DNA from: Septoria linicola
Taxonomy: Eukaryota; Ascomycota; Dothideomycetes; Mycosphaerellales; Mycosphaerellaceae
DNA: 64,000 bases
Assembly: GCA_024114885.1 (NCBI GenBank)
Contig: CP099425.1
Span: 434,001-498,000 of the forward strand
Reading direction: 5' to 3'
Shown here: piece by piece, positions 30,234 to 42,197 of the stretch
Layout of the letters: the number at the start of each line of letters is the position of its first letter
How positions within the stretch are numbered: position 1 is the stretch's first letter
Made by a program: the position numbers and the translations under genes
Notes under the pieces: model-generated
Database searches by the model: none
What the model was told of the DNA's origin: nothing
Seen by the model: only the letters and a program-made list of their open reading frames with translations

Positions 30234-30565
30234 AGTAGAGAGCGATTGCGAAATTAGACAGTCGCGTGTCCGTTGTCATGATGGCGAGCGCTGATAGATC
30301 AAATCGATGCATGAGCTACAAGCAGTATAAAGGTTTCCAGTATGTCCAGTTTAATGTTCTGCCTGTATGTGAAGCCGCATACAGACGGCCTTGATTCGCG
30401 GGCATTCTCGGGAGGCACTGCCGAGCGCGACTTCTTCCCAATCATTGGAGCTGTTCGATGACCCTAGTTAGTTCAGCATCAAAACACTTTCACAGCAATC
30501 CGACCTCAACGCCTGCAATTCACGCCACTCTTTCCCTCTGCCACACTCTCTGATACTGCGCGAAG
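30234..30565. promoter_or_regulatory. Upstream region of dihydrolipoamide dehydrogenase
   Basis: 332 bp between the F-box gene and LPD1. No element recognised beyond short A/T-rich words such as AGTATAAAGG at about 30322-30331, a possible TATA-like site about 235 bp before the ATG. Confidence 0.4.
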
Positions 30566-32280
30566 ATGTTCAAGGCCGTGTTACCGCGTGCGCCCATGCG
30601 CGCTGCCCTTCGATCATCCGCACAGAGCTCCAGCTTACGAGTGTCGCCGCAAAGCACATCCTTGCTGCAGACCAGAATATCACAACGGAGAGGATACGCA
30701 ACACCTGCTGGTATGGACAGATGAAAACAAAGAGGATGAAGTGAAGACATGCTGATTTGAGCTAGAGGAAAAGGACCTGGTCATCATCGGTGGTGGCGTT
30801 GCTGGATATGTGGCTGCCATCAAGGCTGGCCAGGAAGGACTTAAGGTATACACCCACTACAGCAATGCGTGGAAGGAAGCATATCCTAACACAAAAGTGC
30901 ATAGGTCGCCTGCATAGAAAAGCGCGGAGCTCTCGGCGGAACATGTCTCAACGTGGGCTGCATTCCCTCAAAATCGCTCCTCAACAACTCGCATCTCTAC
31001 CACCAGATCCTCCACGACTCGAAGCACCGCGGAATTGAAGTTGCAGATGTCAAGCTCAACTTGGGGCAGATGATGAAGGCCAAGGAGACTTCCGTCTCGG
31101 GTCTGACCAAGGGCATTGAATATCTGTTCAAGAAGAACGGAGTGGAGTACATCAAGGGCACCGGAGCCTTCGCGGACGAGCACACGGTGGCTGTCAACTT
31201 GGTTGACGGAGGCGAGACCAGCGTGCGCGCGAAGAACATCATCATTGCGACCGGATCGGAGAGCACGCCTTTTCCAGGATTGAAGATTGATGAGAAGAAG
31301 GTCATTACCTCCACTGGCGCCATCGCGCTGCAGGAGGTGCCAAAGAAGATGGTTGTCATTGGTGGTGGTATCATCGGTCTGGAGATGGCTTCTGTCTGGT
31401 CGAGACTGGGCTCTGAGGTTACAGTCGTGGAGTTCTTGGGCCAGATCGGTGGTCCAGGTATGGACACTGAGATCAGCAAGAACATCCAGAAGACGCTCGC
31501 GAAGCAGGGACTGAAGTTCAAGCTCAACACCAAGGTCACTTCTGGTGATGACAGCTCAGACATCATCAAGATTGAGACTGAGGCTGCCAAGGGCGGAAAG
31601 AACGAGACTGTGAGTTGGCGTGCATGCTTCTTCTTTTTGACCATACTGACTTTGGTTACCAGCTCGAAGCCGATGTTGTCCTCGTCGCCATCGGCCGTCG
31701 CCCATACACCTCTGGATTGAACCTCGAATCTATCGGCCTCGAGACCGACAATCGTGGCCGCCTCGTGATCGACTCCGAATACCGAACCAAGATTCCACAC
31801 ATCCGCGTGATCGGCGACTGCACTTTCGGTCCTATGCTTGCCCACAAGGCTGAAGAGGAGGCTGTTGCAGCAATCGAATTCATCACCAAGAACTACGGAC
31901 ACGTCAACTACAACGCCATTCCTTCTGTCATGTACACACACCCTGAAGTCGCCTGGGTCGGACAGAACGAGGCAGAGCTCAAGGAGGCCAAGGTCAACTA
32001 CAAAGTCGGAACATTCCCATTCAGCGCCAACTCGCGAGCGAAGACGAATCTGGACACCGATGGACTTGTGAAGTTCTTGGCTGATGCCGAGACGGATCGC
32101 ATCTTGGGCATTCACATTGTTGGACCAAACGCAGGAGAGATGATCGCCGAGGGAACCCTGGCATTGGAGTATGGTGCATCTAGCGAGGATGTCGCGAGGA
32201 CGTGTCACGCTCACCCAACGCTTGCGGAGGCATTCAAGGAGGCCGCTATGGCTACGCATGGAAAGGCTGTGCATTACTAG
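30566..32280 (+). CDS. lpd1: Dihydrolipoamide dehydrogenase, mitochondrial (E3)
   Basis: Exons 30566-30710, 30766-30845, 30905-31609 and 31663-32280, 515 aa; introns of 55, 59, 53 nt. An Arg/Ser-rich mitochondrial presequence (MFKAVLPRAPMRAALRSSAQ) precedes the FAD-binding VIIGGGVAGYVAAIKAG and the redox-active disulfide GGTCLNVGCIPSK. A second dinucleotide-binding site (MVVIGGGIIGLEMASVW) binds NAD. The C-terminal dimer interface ends with the catalytic HAHPTLAEAF. This flavoenzyme reoxidises lipoamide in the pyruvate, 2-oxoglutarate and branched-chain dehydrogenases and in glycine cleavage. The FAD and redox motifs are split among exons two and three, so the splicing is required. Length matches fungal E3. 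Confidence 0.95.
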
Positions 32281-32725
32281 AGGGTTTTAGCCGAAGCACT
32301 GGTGAAGGCGAAAACGGATTAGAGTCTGGCCTGAGAACAGCCGGCCTGTAGCAGAAGAAGAGGCGTGCTCTCTGCTGTTGTTCTTGTTATATCTGAAGCA
32401 TTGCGGATGGAAATGGTAACTATGGTGCAAATGAGGACTTGTGTTTAGTGCTGTATCATATTTGAGCATCAGCCCCATCTCACCGGTGAAGGTTTGTGTA
32501 TGTGCTGGACGTTTCGCTATTGCTCTGGAGGCTTGGTTGTACAACAGAAGTTGGTCAGACGTTCATGCGGTGCTTCACGGTGGCGCGACCTCTTGTGCAT
32601 ACGCGAGGAGACAGCTTGAGGTGGTGGTTGCACAGTGCGGCTGTTTCTGCGGCCGATGTGATACTATGCTGCATCTTAAAGAAAGGAGCTCACGAGGGCT
32701 CCTCTTTTGCCATCACCTCAACAAC
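32281..32725. other. Intergenic, 445 bp
   Basis: Between LPD1 and the CorA-like gene, same strand. The frame upstream of the CorA start stays open but has no protein character. Confidence 0.45.
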
Positions 32726-34803
32726 ATGGCCACTCCTTCGGATCTTGAGGCAGGACTACCGCTGCCGCATTCAGTGGACGAGACCGGAGGCGGCGACGAC
32801 GAGTAAATTGCGACTTCTAGCTCTGACAACGCGCAAGCACGACAGGCTGGTGCCGCTGCCGCAGAGACAGCTAGTGGAATTGCGATTCCGGGATCTTCTC
32901 GAGAGACTAAGGGACAACAAGAAGAGACGAAATCGCAAGTTCGCCCAACCAGTGATAAGCGTATCAAAATGACGAAGCCTAAGCCATACGAAGGTATCAA
33001 ATTTGAGTTCGGGATCGAGATACAGAACCTGCCAGCCGTACAGGTCCTCTCTCGAAGCAACAGTATTATTGAGTGCACTCTTGAAACTTGGACACCTGAT
33101 GGCATCTATGGCATCACTATAATTTCCAATATCTCCGATGACTGGAGAGCACGGATTCTCGCGCAAAGAAAGGTGTCCCAAAGCTTCTTTGAAGAGCACG
33201 CTAAGGAGCAAGAGAAAGCTAGATTCGAGCTGAGTCTCGACAGCAGTTCAGCCAGCAGTGTCAGCCATGCCAATTCAAGCAGATCAGTCAGCCATGTCAG
33301 CCATGTCAGCCACGCCACCTCAAGCAGATCAGTCCGCTCACCTCAAAGCACTTGTAGTGACGACAAGCTTACAGTAGGCCCAAGCTGGCATGCTGTATTC
33401 CGCATGAAGTTCGACGATGATCCTATCTTCGACCGCACCTCAGACGACTTTGATCAAGTTTATGAGCTTGTCGCAAGCTCCCTGATATCATGCTGCCGCG
33501 TTAATGAAGAAGGAGACATAAGTTGTAAGCCAGCAAGCCGCACCATTCTACTGCACTCATGACTGACCTGTGTACACGACCAGATGTCATCCTTGTCAGT
33601 AAGGTCGAAGATCTAACTTCACGGGGCGTAACCTCTGTACCGGCAGACTGGCCTGAGCCTATCTTTCGGTCAATCGTCTACATCAAACACTGGGCAGAGC
33701 CGTCAGAGTCATGGCCTACTAAGAAGCAACTGGAGGAAGATATCGATGAATTCCCTTGGGTCTGGTTCGAGAATGTGGCTCTTCAAAATTACACACGTGC
33801 GTCGTACGCTGGGCTATTTAGCATATTGATCGATTTTTTTGACAAAGTCAGCGATCAATATCGCATGATGGATCCTCTCACAAAGCAAATTGAACAATTT
33901 TCTACGAGCTTCACTCTTGCTTCGCCCAAGACATTCGACACCCACCTTCGAGCCTGGCTCTGGACGACAAATTTCGGTATCATGACACGCGTGGTCGATA
34001 GCATTGCCAACCAAGCTATAGAACAACCCACGATTGAGCTCCTTCGCAGCGCACTGAATGCTAGAAGACTCGTACAAACATGGCTGCGACAGATCGAAAA
34101 GGTGTCATACCGCCATGCAGATTTTGATGGAGAATATAAGTCCTGGTCAGCGGGCCGAGCGCAAGACTTGAGCCAGGAAGTCAAGCTGAAAGGTGCGGCT
34201 CTCGTGGAAGAATTTGGAGACACGTACGATTTACTACTTGGTGCCATTCAAGTCAATGATTCCGAGGTCAACAAGCGCTTAGCCCATCGTACCACTATCC
34301 TTGCCATCTTGGCGGCAATCTATTTACCATTCACATTGACAACTGGTGTGTTTGGAATGAATATCCGCGAGATTGCTGGGCCAGGCGGTGACACCCCATT
34401 TACTCCGCCAGACCGATGGTGGGCGGTTTGGTTGTGGCTGGCGTCCACAGTCGTAACATTCTTGACCACCACCAGCCTACATTTGCGTGCGTGGGACTGG
34501 GTAGGACTTTTCGAGGGAGGAATGGATAAAGGGACTTTGGAGACCTGGTGGAAGCGTCGCATTCAAAAGAGGCGAAGCTTGACTGCTTATCTGATCGAAA
34601 AGGCCAATCGGTACGGCAAACGCAGGCACTGGCGGCTGACATTCAAATTGGTTATGATCAGGATTTACTTCTGGGTGAAGAATAGCATCAGACGACTTCC
34701 ATCGCAGGCGGGAAGTTGCTCAAGAGGTATCTCAGGCTGTGATTTCATAGCTGTCGCTTTATCATTGGATCACGCTAGACATTGTCTACACCTGACCGAT
34801 TGA
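32726..34803 (+). CDS. CorA-like Mg2+ transporter family protein
   Basis: Proposed exons 32726-32802, 32875-33524 and 33584-34803, 648 aa. The last intron (59 nt, GACTGACC branch, CCAG acceptor) is well supported. The first (72 nt) is inferred because the frame hits TAA right after MATPSDLEAGLPLPHSVD; the next in-frame Met at 32969 is the alternative start. The C-terminal domain has two helices with the family signature GMN (TTGVFGMNIREIAG) between IYLPFTLTTG and WLWLASTVVTFLTTTSLHL, as in CorA/Mrs2-type channels. The N-terminal half is soluble and holds a Ser/His-rich repeat. The C-terminus past the second helix is basic. Ion and membrane are inferred from the family; many fungal members of this type are untested. 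Confidence 0.75.
33261..33332 (+). repeat. 27-bp and 9-bp nested repeat in the CorA-like gene
   Basis: Two copies of a 27-bp unit (about 3 mismatches) flank two perfect 9-bp TCAGCCATG units. It encodes a Ser/His-rich block (SHANSSRSVSHVSHVSHA). Confidence 0.9.
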
Positions 34804-34914
34804 AGTCTCTCGCACGGCTTGCATAAGTAAATACAACTCCAGCGTCGCGGACGGCCAGATCAAGGCGGAATGGTTACCAGCACTCTCTCAATTGCTTCCA
34901 TATCACCAAGTCCT

Positions 34915-35176
34915 CATCACACGGTGATGTCGTGTAGTCTGAATCTGGCTCGAATCCACTTCGCCCACCTCCTTTGTCATCTTCGTAATGTTCCTCCAAG
35001 CGTGGAACTGGATCAGCCTGATCGAGATGGAGAAGCATATAATTCCTACGGTTCGACAATGGTGGAAGGTTAGACATCAAAAACAAGAGCATCTCACTGT
35101 GTTTCTGCTGAAGAAGTGCTGGAATGGACTTCAAGGCGCGTTGACTGATAACACGAAAGAAGGAGTTGCTGCTTAG
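34915..35176 (+). pseudogene. Decayed C-terminal fragment of a second CorA-like gene
   Basis: The frame containing ATG 34988 reads IWLESTSPTSFVIFVM then FLQAWNWISLIE and WWKVRHQKQEHLTVFLLKK. It lines up in order with the intact gene's LWLASTVVTFLTTTSLHL, LRAWDWVGLFE and WWKRRIQKRRSLTAYLIEK. Upstream, around 34922, two TGA codons stand where the intact copy has Trp (TGG). There is no GMN part and no start, so it is a relic tail about 110-370 bp downstream of the live copy's stop. Most likely a truncated tandem duplicate. Confidence 0.65.
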
Positions 35177-35533
35177 ACTGGGAGGCAATCCAATGTCAGC
35201 TCAGAATTGAGGCAATCTTTCACTGAAGCGTCGATGTGACAGTGCAATGTGTTCTCGTTTGTCGCTCTATCACATGAATCATGTTCGACAACTTCCACCT
35301 ATGAAGTCACCTCGCATAGCTCGCGTACGGATGTAGACATCCCAGCACCGCGCATGGCCTGATCGAGACTGAAAGTTTTACCACCTCTCTTCCACTTGCT
35401 TGCCCGCCATCAAGCCCTGATGACACCATACCAGCAAGCCCCATGTCTGCACTCCTCACTAATCAGCACGAGCGAAGCTTACTCAGGCCTGAGCCCTTTC
35501 ACCCCCGTCTTCTAGAAAGAATCCACATGAAAT
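35177..35533. other. Convergent 3' region, 357 bp
   Basis: Between the CorA relic and the asparaginyl-tRNA synthetase stop. Nothing recognised. Confidence 0.45.
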
Positions 35534-37317
35534 CTAGGGCTTGCAGCGACCCATGTAGCGCGGATACAAGCACGTGTCGCGAACGGTGTGTTGTTTGCAG
35601 AGCCAAGCGAGGAAGCGCTCAAGACCCAAGCCGTAGCCGCCGTGAGGAGATGTGCCGTAGCGGCGCTGGTCGGTGTACCAGTAGTAGTTGTCTGCGGAGA
35701 TGCCTTCGCGCTTGTAGGCTTCCATGAGTTCGTCGTAGTCGTCCATGCGCATGGATCTGGGAGGAAGAGTTAGTGGATGTGGTGAAAAGAAGTGGTTGAA
35801 TTGGCTTACCCTCCGACGATTTCGCCTACGCCTGGCATGAGGCAGTCGACGGATTCTGTAACGCGCCGGTCTTCGGGGTCTTTTTGCATGTAGAATGCCT
35901 TGATTTCGACTGGGAAGTGCGTGAGGAAGATGGGCTTGTTGATAATGTCGGTCATTCTGCGCTCGGCAGCTTCTGCAATGTCATCACCGAACTTGTGCGG
36001 TTCTCCTTCTTCGTTTGGAATCTCGTGCTCGATCAGCCATTGGACTGCGTCAGAGTACTTCATGCGCATGAATGGTCGCGCAGGTTTCGTGAATTCTGGG
36101 TTGAGCTCCTTGATCATCTTGGCGTAGCGTGGGTTGTCCAGGACGAGGTCGATGACGCCGCAGATGACATCCTCGAGATGTTCGAGAAGATCGTCGAAGG
36201 TGATGAAATCGAGCTCGGCCTCAACGTGAGTGTACTCGGACAAGTGACGGCGGGTCAGTGACTTTTCGGCACGGAAGGATTTCTCGATGCAGTAGACGTT
36301 TCCAGCGAATGGGATTGCTGTCTCGAGATAGAGTTGAGACGATTGCGTCAGGTAGGCCTTTTCTTGGTAGTAGTCGAATCCGAAGAGTGTGCTGCCTCCT
36401 TCGACTTGTGTCTGCACCAGCGCTGGTGGCGAGACTTTGACGTAGCCGAGCTCATGGTACTTCAGGTTAAAAGCGTGCTCGACAGCATCGCGAATGAACA
36501 TGACAGCAGACGACTGCTCACCACGTAGGACAAGATGCCGTCTGTCGAGAAGCGTTTGAGCGTCACCCTTCGCTTGTACCACGTTGGTAATGGCGTCCTC
36601 GCCGCCTGGTGCCTTGCCGATGACTCTCCAGTAATCGGCATGAAGCTCGCGGTTGTCTGGAGCATGCGCGCCAGGTGGCACTTCCCACATCTCGCCAGTG
36701 ATCTCCACACTCGACTCTCGGGTCAAGGTCAGTGCGTCGTATGTCTTGACGAGGTCGCCAGTCAGCACACATTGCAGGTACCCATGACCGTCCCTCAGCG
36801 TGATGAACAGCACTTGCTTCTGGTCGCGCACACGATGCACACGGCCCATCACCCGCACTCGCGTTCCTCTGTTTGGATCACTGTAGTCAACCTCCTTTGA
36901 CCGCTCTCCACTGCCCAGCTTGACAACCTCTGGTCTCGTCTCACCCAAGTGGATCTTGGTGGCTTTGGGCAGGCTCTTGTCCTCTGAGATGACAATCTTC
37001 TTCGAGTCCTCCAGCACTTTTTGACGCTCCTCCTCTAGCTTCTTCTCTCTTATCGCCAGCTCCTGCTCCTTGGCCGCCTTCTTCTTTTGTGTTTCCGCAT
37101 AGTTGACTGCCTTTTTGAGTGCCGCCTTCGCTGCGGGCTTGTATGAAGGTGCCTCGTCCTTTTCCGCCTTTTTGACCAAATACTCTGCCGAGTCGGTGTG
37201 TTGCACGTAGGCGAATTGCAGCGACTTGTATGGCTTGGCTTCGCTGCCCTCTGCTTCGGGAACATCTTGGCCGCCTTCCTCGTCAATGTAAATCGTCTTC
37301 TTCGCTGCGTCCGCCAT
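35534..37317 (-). CDS. Asparaginyl-tRNA synthetase, cytosolic
   Basis: Complement of 35534-35756 and 35810-37317, 576 aa. The 53-nt intron (GTAAGC to CCAG) restores EIVGGSMRMDDYDELMEAYK. Start at 37317 (MADAAKKTIYIDEE) is chosen over a Met 24 codons upstream. A charged Lys/Glu-rich N-terminal extension of about 130 residues precedes the OB-fold anticodon-binding domain (about 170-260). The class IIb catalytic core follows: motif 2 region FRAEKSLTRRHLSEYTHVEAE and motif 3 GYGLGLERFLAWL, which sits in the second exon. It charges tRNA-Asn in the cytosol. The extension and the TRRHLSEYTHVE wording separate it from aspartyl enzymes. Confidence 0.92.
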
Positions 37318-38545
37318 GGTGGGTGATGTCAAGAACTGCTCTGTCTTGTCAGGCACGTGCTGTCGTAGCGAACGTGTCTTATGTTCCAATGTGGGGAACA
37401 GTCACATCAAGAGTCAACATTTCGCCGATCTCCAGCCCCGCGCTAGTTAACTTAAGTTACCGCTGCTATTATCTATGCACGAGCCATTGGACGTCTTGGC
37501 ATGAAATATATTACCATCAGCAACGATGCTCGCATTGATTCGGATGCATGTGGAGGATTCATTTCTACATCAGCATCGACTTGAACGAAAGAGGCGGAGA
37601 TACATGCTGTTGCTGCTGGAAAGTCCAGTCGATACTGACCTGGCAGCCATCTCCCTCTCAGCAAGACACAATTTTGGATAGTCACACTCGTTGCAGCACA
37701 CTTTTCATCAGGTTGCTGGCTTCAGCCGACAATTGGAGAAGACATTCCATCTCTCGACACGGTCATACTCTTGTTTATGCGCAAACTTAACCACGTCGCT
37801 GCCTCGCAGGCCACTCGCAGTTACAGATCGCAGGTACCGCACTTCGAATCTCGTCTGCGGCAAGATCATCCACGCGACGTCCTTCCATCAACACCAATCA
37901 TGCAACATCAATCATGTTGCTGATGTCAAATGCGAGAAGTCTAACGTTAGCAAGAAAATCAACACGGCAACAGTTTTCTCACGAAACGCGCACGAGATGG
38001 GCGCCGGCTCCGCCTGACGTGGCGCCGTCGGCGAACTATTGCACCTGGATCCAAATCAAATCGTGCTCTTATTTTCTTACTACTCGTCTGCAAGATCCCT
38101 CCCTGTGAACACAATCATCGCAATGAGTGATAGCGACCGCACGAGGTCCGCCCAAACGCCTTCTCGAAAAAGCCCTGACAGGAATGCTGACCAAACAACG
38201 CGTGAGGGCCGACGCGACTCAGGTACATGCCCATACCGACCTCGCCTGGAGTTGATCTGATCGCAGCCGTATCTGCTTTGGCGGACGGCCTTGGAAAGAT
38301 TAACTCATCGGACTCTGGTTCGTGGCCATGCTCACTGGTGCAACACTTCGGTGTCGCGCGTGATCCTGCTGTTCTCTGCCGTTAACGTTTCACGATCGAC
38401 GATGAGATCCATCTGACAGGGATGTGGATCTTCCTTAGCCTGTCTTCCCGACTTCAGCTTCACTTTTCGACCAGCAATATCTCGATCCAGTTCGGTCGCT
38501 GCACTTCTCAGAGCCGCAGTCACTTTTTCCTTCAAAACTCAGGCC
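37318..38545. promoter_or_regulatory. Divergent intergenic region, 1.23 kb
   Basis: Between asparaginyl-tRNA synthetase and the GNAT gene. No ORF longer than about 110 codons and none protein-like. TTCGAAT at about 37844 resembles a tRNA B box but no cloverleaf can be drawn. Confidence 0.45.
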
Positions 38546-39268
38546 ATGCCTCCGCGCTTTCACATCCGCCCCGTCTCTTCAGCACTGGACGATGGACTTC
38601 GAATTATCAACTTTGTTGACAGCCAGCTACCTTTCCTGGCTCGCGTTGGCAGCGAAGGCCAATGGGGATCTGACTTACTAAGCGGCGACGCTGAGAAGCA
38701 ACAAGGTTACAGGAAGATGGTGAAATGCGCGGAAAGCCAACATCCGTGGGGCGAGCAATGGACACGGGCATTTGTTGCAGAGGTCGAACTAGACCGAGAC
38801 ACATGGCCGGATGAATTGCACAACCTCTCGAGGCCAAACTATGCACCAGGAACCTCCGGATCCGAATCGTATCTGTTGCCAGTGGCAGCAATCGTGCTCG
38901 AGGATCATGCAGAAGACTACGTGCACGAGGTGTTACCAAAACGAAATACTGACAACCCTTTCGTCTACGTAAGATTCTTGGTTACGGACCGCAGGACCGG
39001 ACAGTTGAGTAAAGATGCCGCTACTGCACTGTTGGACTATGCCAAAGCTGCCGCAAGGAGTCTGAACATTAGTCGTCTTTGTTTGGACTGCTGGAGTGGC
39101 AATGATCGTAAACTCGTAAGGTCAGTACTATCGGACCATGTTGATGTGCTGACTTTTTCAGTCTGATCGTTGACAACGTGCAGATACTACGAGAAGCACA
39201 GTTTCCACCTTCTTGGAGATGTTATGCACGACGACTGGCCAGCAGCCATCCTGGAGTGTCGCATTTGA
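38546..39268 (+). CDS. GNAT-family N-acetyltransferase
   Basis: Exons 38546-39120 and 39184-39268, 219 aa. The 63-nt intron ends at CAG 39183; this acceptor gives LVRYYEKHSFHLLGDVMHDD, the usual beta-strand/helix end of a GNAT fold. A closer acceptor at 39161 would run into a non-homologous frame. The middle holds the acetyl-CoA region (FVYVRFLVTDRRTGQLSKDA, then ALLDYAKAAARSLNISRLCL). Substrate is unknown; the fold covers acetylation of amines in small molecules or proteins. No signal peptide or membrane segment is seen. Start is the first Met, 20 bp after the end of a chance ORF. Confidence 0.75.
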
Positions 39269-40793
39269 GGACCAAGTCACATCTTTATCCTCGGCCTACG
39301 CGAATCGCCTTTTGTCCTTCATCTGCAATCATGGAACCAGCGTTAAGGTATGTAACATGTTGTCAGTTATCACTTAGCTGGCTGAACTATTGCTCTCGAC
39401 CGTCACTCGAACCGTTATGCTCATGCATGGGGTCCGGCTGGCGGCGGATAAATAGCGGACATGTCATTCTTGTAGGGTCTGCCCAGCGGCAACACAGTCA
39501 AAAGGAAGAGGACATGTCACGGCACGTCAGCAGCATCGACAACGTCATGGCCTCCAAGCGACGTGTTTCCGTCCCTCGCGCCCGCGACAGCAAACAGATT
39601 TGAACCAAGCCTTCGGCCCCGAGAGTATCCGTAACAAGCCCGCTTGATGTGAGACATACCGCTCGCAGGCGCATTGTTTATGGACGGTGTCCGTATCTTG
39701 TTCTGTCTACGATTGAGAGGTCTGTCAGCAACGTGCGACGAAAGTGCTACTTTCCTGATACCGGCAGCTTTGTACCGTCTGTTGCAAAATGTCTGGCCGC
39801 TCGGACAGGGTTGACTGTAGATATCTCGCTGTTCACACCGACTATCGGCCGCTCTCCGAGTAGGGCAGATCTGCTTGCGCTCAAGCTTATCGTAACGCGA
39901 CATTCATCCGAGAGAGCGCTCGCACCTCCGGAGATGCAAGGCTTGATGCTCGCAATACTGCAATCACTGCATCGGAGCCGAGCCCTCACAACTGATATAT
40001 GCTGAAGAATCTCGATGCTCGGCCCTGCCTGATGCACTCTGGATCGATGCCCTCTTCAACTTCGATCACTGCCAGACGCGGCCGAACCATCACCCAGTGG
40101 CAACGTCTCCAGGAGATTGCTATGCTGCTACTCAAGCCTTGGCCAAGAAACCTTTGCTTCCGGGACGCCTTCAGCTGCCTCTTCGGTCTGCTTCCAAGGA
40201 CGATATGGTCAACTCAAGGCGATGGTCATGCTTCCGATTTCTCAATCGACTAATCCCACTGCTTTCGAGAAGCATATCAGTCAACCAGAGTTCATCAGAT
40301 GTTGTCCGCATGCACGTGCGCCAGCGTGTGTGGAAGGATCAATGCAGGGCAAGTCCCGTGGTTCGCCCTCGCATAAAGAATGATGTCTGTAAGCGCAACA
40401 TATAGTGGGCCCGAGACAGGGGTCTGTGAAGCAATGCCAACCGAACGAAACTCTGATCTATATACCAATCCGAGTTGCTGTTGGCATCGGTGGATCTCAA
40501 CTGGTTGCAAATACGATGGAGTCGGGACCGCATGTCGGGGCCGCTACTACACCTCAAATACTCGCAAGTTACGCTCTTGGAACACGCCTGTTGTCGCGCG
40601 CGAAACTGCAGTCTGAATCCCTTCAAAAGCAAAGCAGGCGGTCCTCTAGGCCGGATGGCCTGCCTCGCAGTGCTGAACAGCGTGGGTCGTCAATTTCTTC
40701 ACCTTCACACTATTGCTTTCCACTCTCATGACTGAGCCTTCGAATTTTCGATCGTTTGCGTTATAAGACGTCTAGCAACGCCATCGCCATATC
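39269..40793. other. Gene-poor stretch, 1.5 kb
   Basis: Several overlapping ORFs of 60-130 codons on both strands. One open frame at about 39955-40405 contains LWIDAL, which resembles the HET-domain motif, but nothing around it supports a HET gene. I see no firm gene. Confidence 0.4.
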
Positions 40794-41988
40794 ATGAAGC
40801 GAGATGGCATCGACAATGATGGCCAGTCTGAGAAAGTGAAGAAGACACTACGTGGTAAAGTGCTTCACTCACTCCAAGACACAGACTTGACATACTGAAC
40901 GAAGCAGGGAGGGCAGAGAAGGCATGCGTTCGTTGTCGAGCGAAGAAACGTACCTGTGACGGGGGAAATCCGTGCCTCCGTTGCAAGGAAAGCCACAGCG
41001 CATGTTACTTCAGGTAGGTCTGCAACCATAGCCGGCTATTGACATTCTCAGTCCATCGGTCTGACTGTGGTCGGTTAGTGACTGGCACTATACCGTGCCA
41101 TATCCTCGCGAATACGTCGAATACCTAGAAGAACAGCAGGAGCAATTATCGGCCGGCTTGATGACCATGTATCGAATCTTGAAGGAATCAAATATACAGA
41201 CGATGCCTATACTACCGGACAAGCCTCAAACTCAGGACCTGTTGGCTGCGCTGAGAGGCTTGAAGCTCAGCAGCCAATCTCATCATCTGGCGCGGTCAGG
41301 TTCAACGACAAGCGATGGGCTCAAGGATGGACACCGTACACAGTTTGAAGAAGTACCGATACCACCCCAAAAGGACTATCATGGATCGGTACCTAGTCCG
41401 ATGAACCATCCTTCGACGACATCGCCGCTTCAACCTGCCTCGATGTTCATGCCTCACTTCGGCTCAGCACCTTCATCGCATTCACCGAACATGACGGCGC
41501 ATGCCTCGAACCCTACGCCGGTCCATCATACCTACGCAGCTGCGCCGTACAGACCATTTGATTTCGCCCGGCCTGTACATCCACATGCGCAAGTGCCGCC
41601 ACATAGTCTACAACCGGCTCAACCGGCACGTCACGGCTTTCTCCCGTGTCGAGATGGCGCAATGCAGATGCCAGAACCCTGGCATCCATCGCCAGCGTCG
41701 CTCACGCCGACTTCGAATGCCCCACTGGAAGCCCGCTCAGATCGTCCCACACCACTGGCAAGCACGCCGAACACGTTCACAGAACCGCGTCACGAGAATC
41801 TGCACATGCAACAGCACAACCAACAACACATCTCACAGCCGTGGGCTTGGGGAGTAGGACCTGATCTCTCGTTTTATGCAAATAATGCTTTGGGCAGTCA
41901 CCACGATTCACGAATAGGTCAAATTGTAGAGCCAATCGAGCAACGCGGTGACATCGTCGCGCCGCATGACTCCCAAGCTCCCTGTTAG
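40794..41988 (+). CDS. Zn2Cys6 transcription regulator, short form
   Basis: Exons 40794-40854, 40908-41013 and 41079-41988, 358 aa; introns of 53 and 65 nt. The second exon carries the whole binuclear cluster CVRCRAKKRTCDGGNPCLRC then KESHSAC, spaced C-x2-C-x6-C-x5-C-x2-C-x6-C, near residues 26-52. A helical linker (YPREYVEYLEEQQEQLSAGL) follows and may form the dimer coil. The rest (about 250 residues) is Pro, His, Ser and Gln-rich and disordered. There is no fungal-specific transcription factor domain, so it is a short regulator. It lies 209 bp upstream of a second Zn2Cys6 gene on the same strand. Target genes unknown. Confidence 0.78.
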
Positions 41989-42197
41989 CATGGGCTACCC
42001 CTGCCCTGAGATCCCAGTCAGCTGAAGGTTCGCATGGTCCTCTCTTGGGGTAGACACCTCTGTTGTGCCTAGCGCGTTGAAGATAAAGACACTCTCGGGC
42101 CGGATCTCCTTACTCCTTAGGCATTTTCTAGAACAATGAGCGAAGGTTGTAATGTCCGGCTCCTCTTCTCACAGCGTTCATCAATGCAATATCATTT

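Noticed and set aside
30997..32274. 425-codon antisense ORF over LPD1
   Set aside because: It mirrors the codon bias of LPD1 on the other strand and has no family features.
37800..37870. Possible tRNA gene around TTCGAATC at 37844
   Set aside because: The B-box-like word is there but neither the T-stem nor the acceptor stem pairs, and no A box is at the right distance.
39149..39161. Nearer 3' splice site (TTTTTCAG) for the GNAT gene
   Set aside because: It keeps a frame open but destroys the RYYEKHSF end of the GNAT fold, which the acceptor at 39183 restores.
39955..40405. Open frame containing LWIDAL, similar to the HET-domain motif
   Set aside because: Only six residues match. The usual CINQ continuation and the second HET motif are absent, and the surrounding frame has no protein character.
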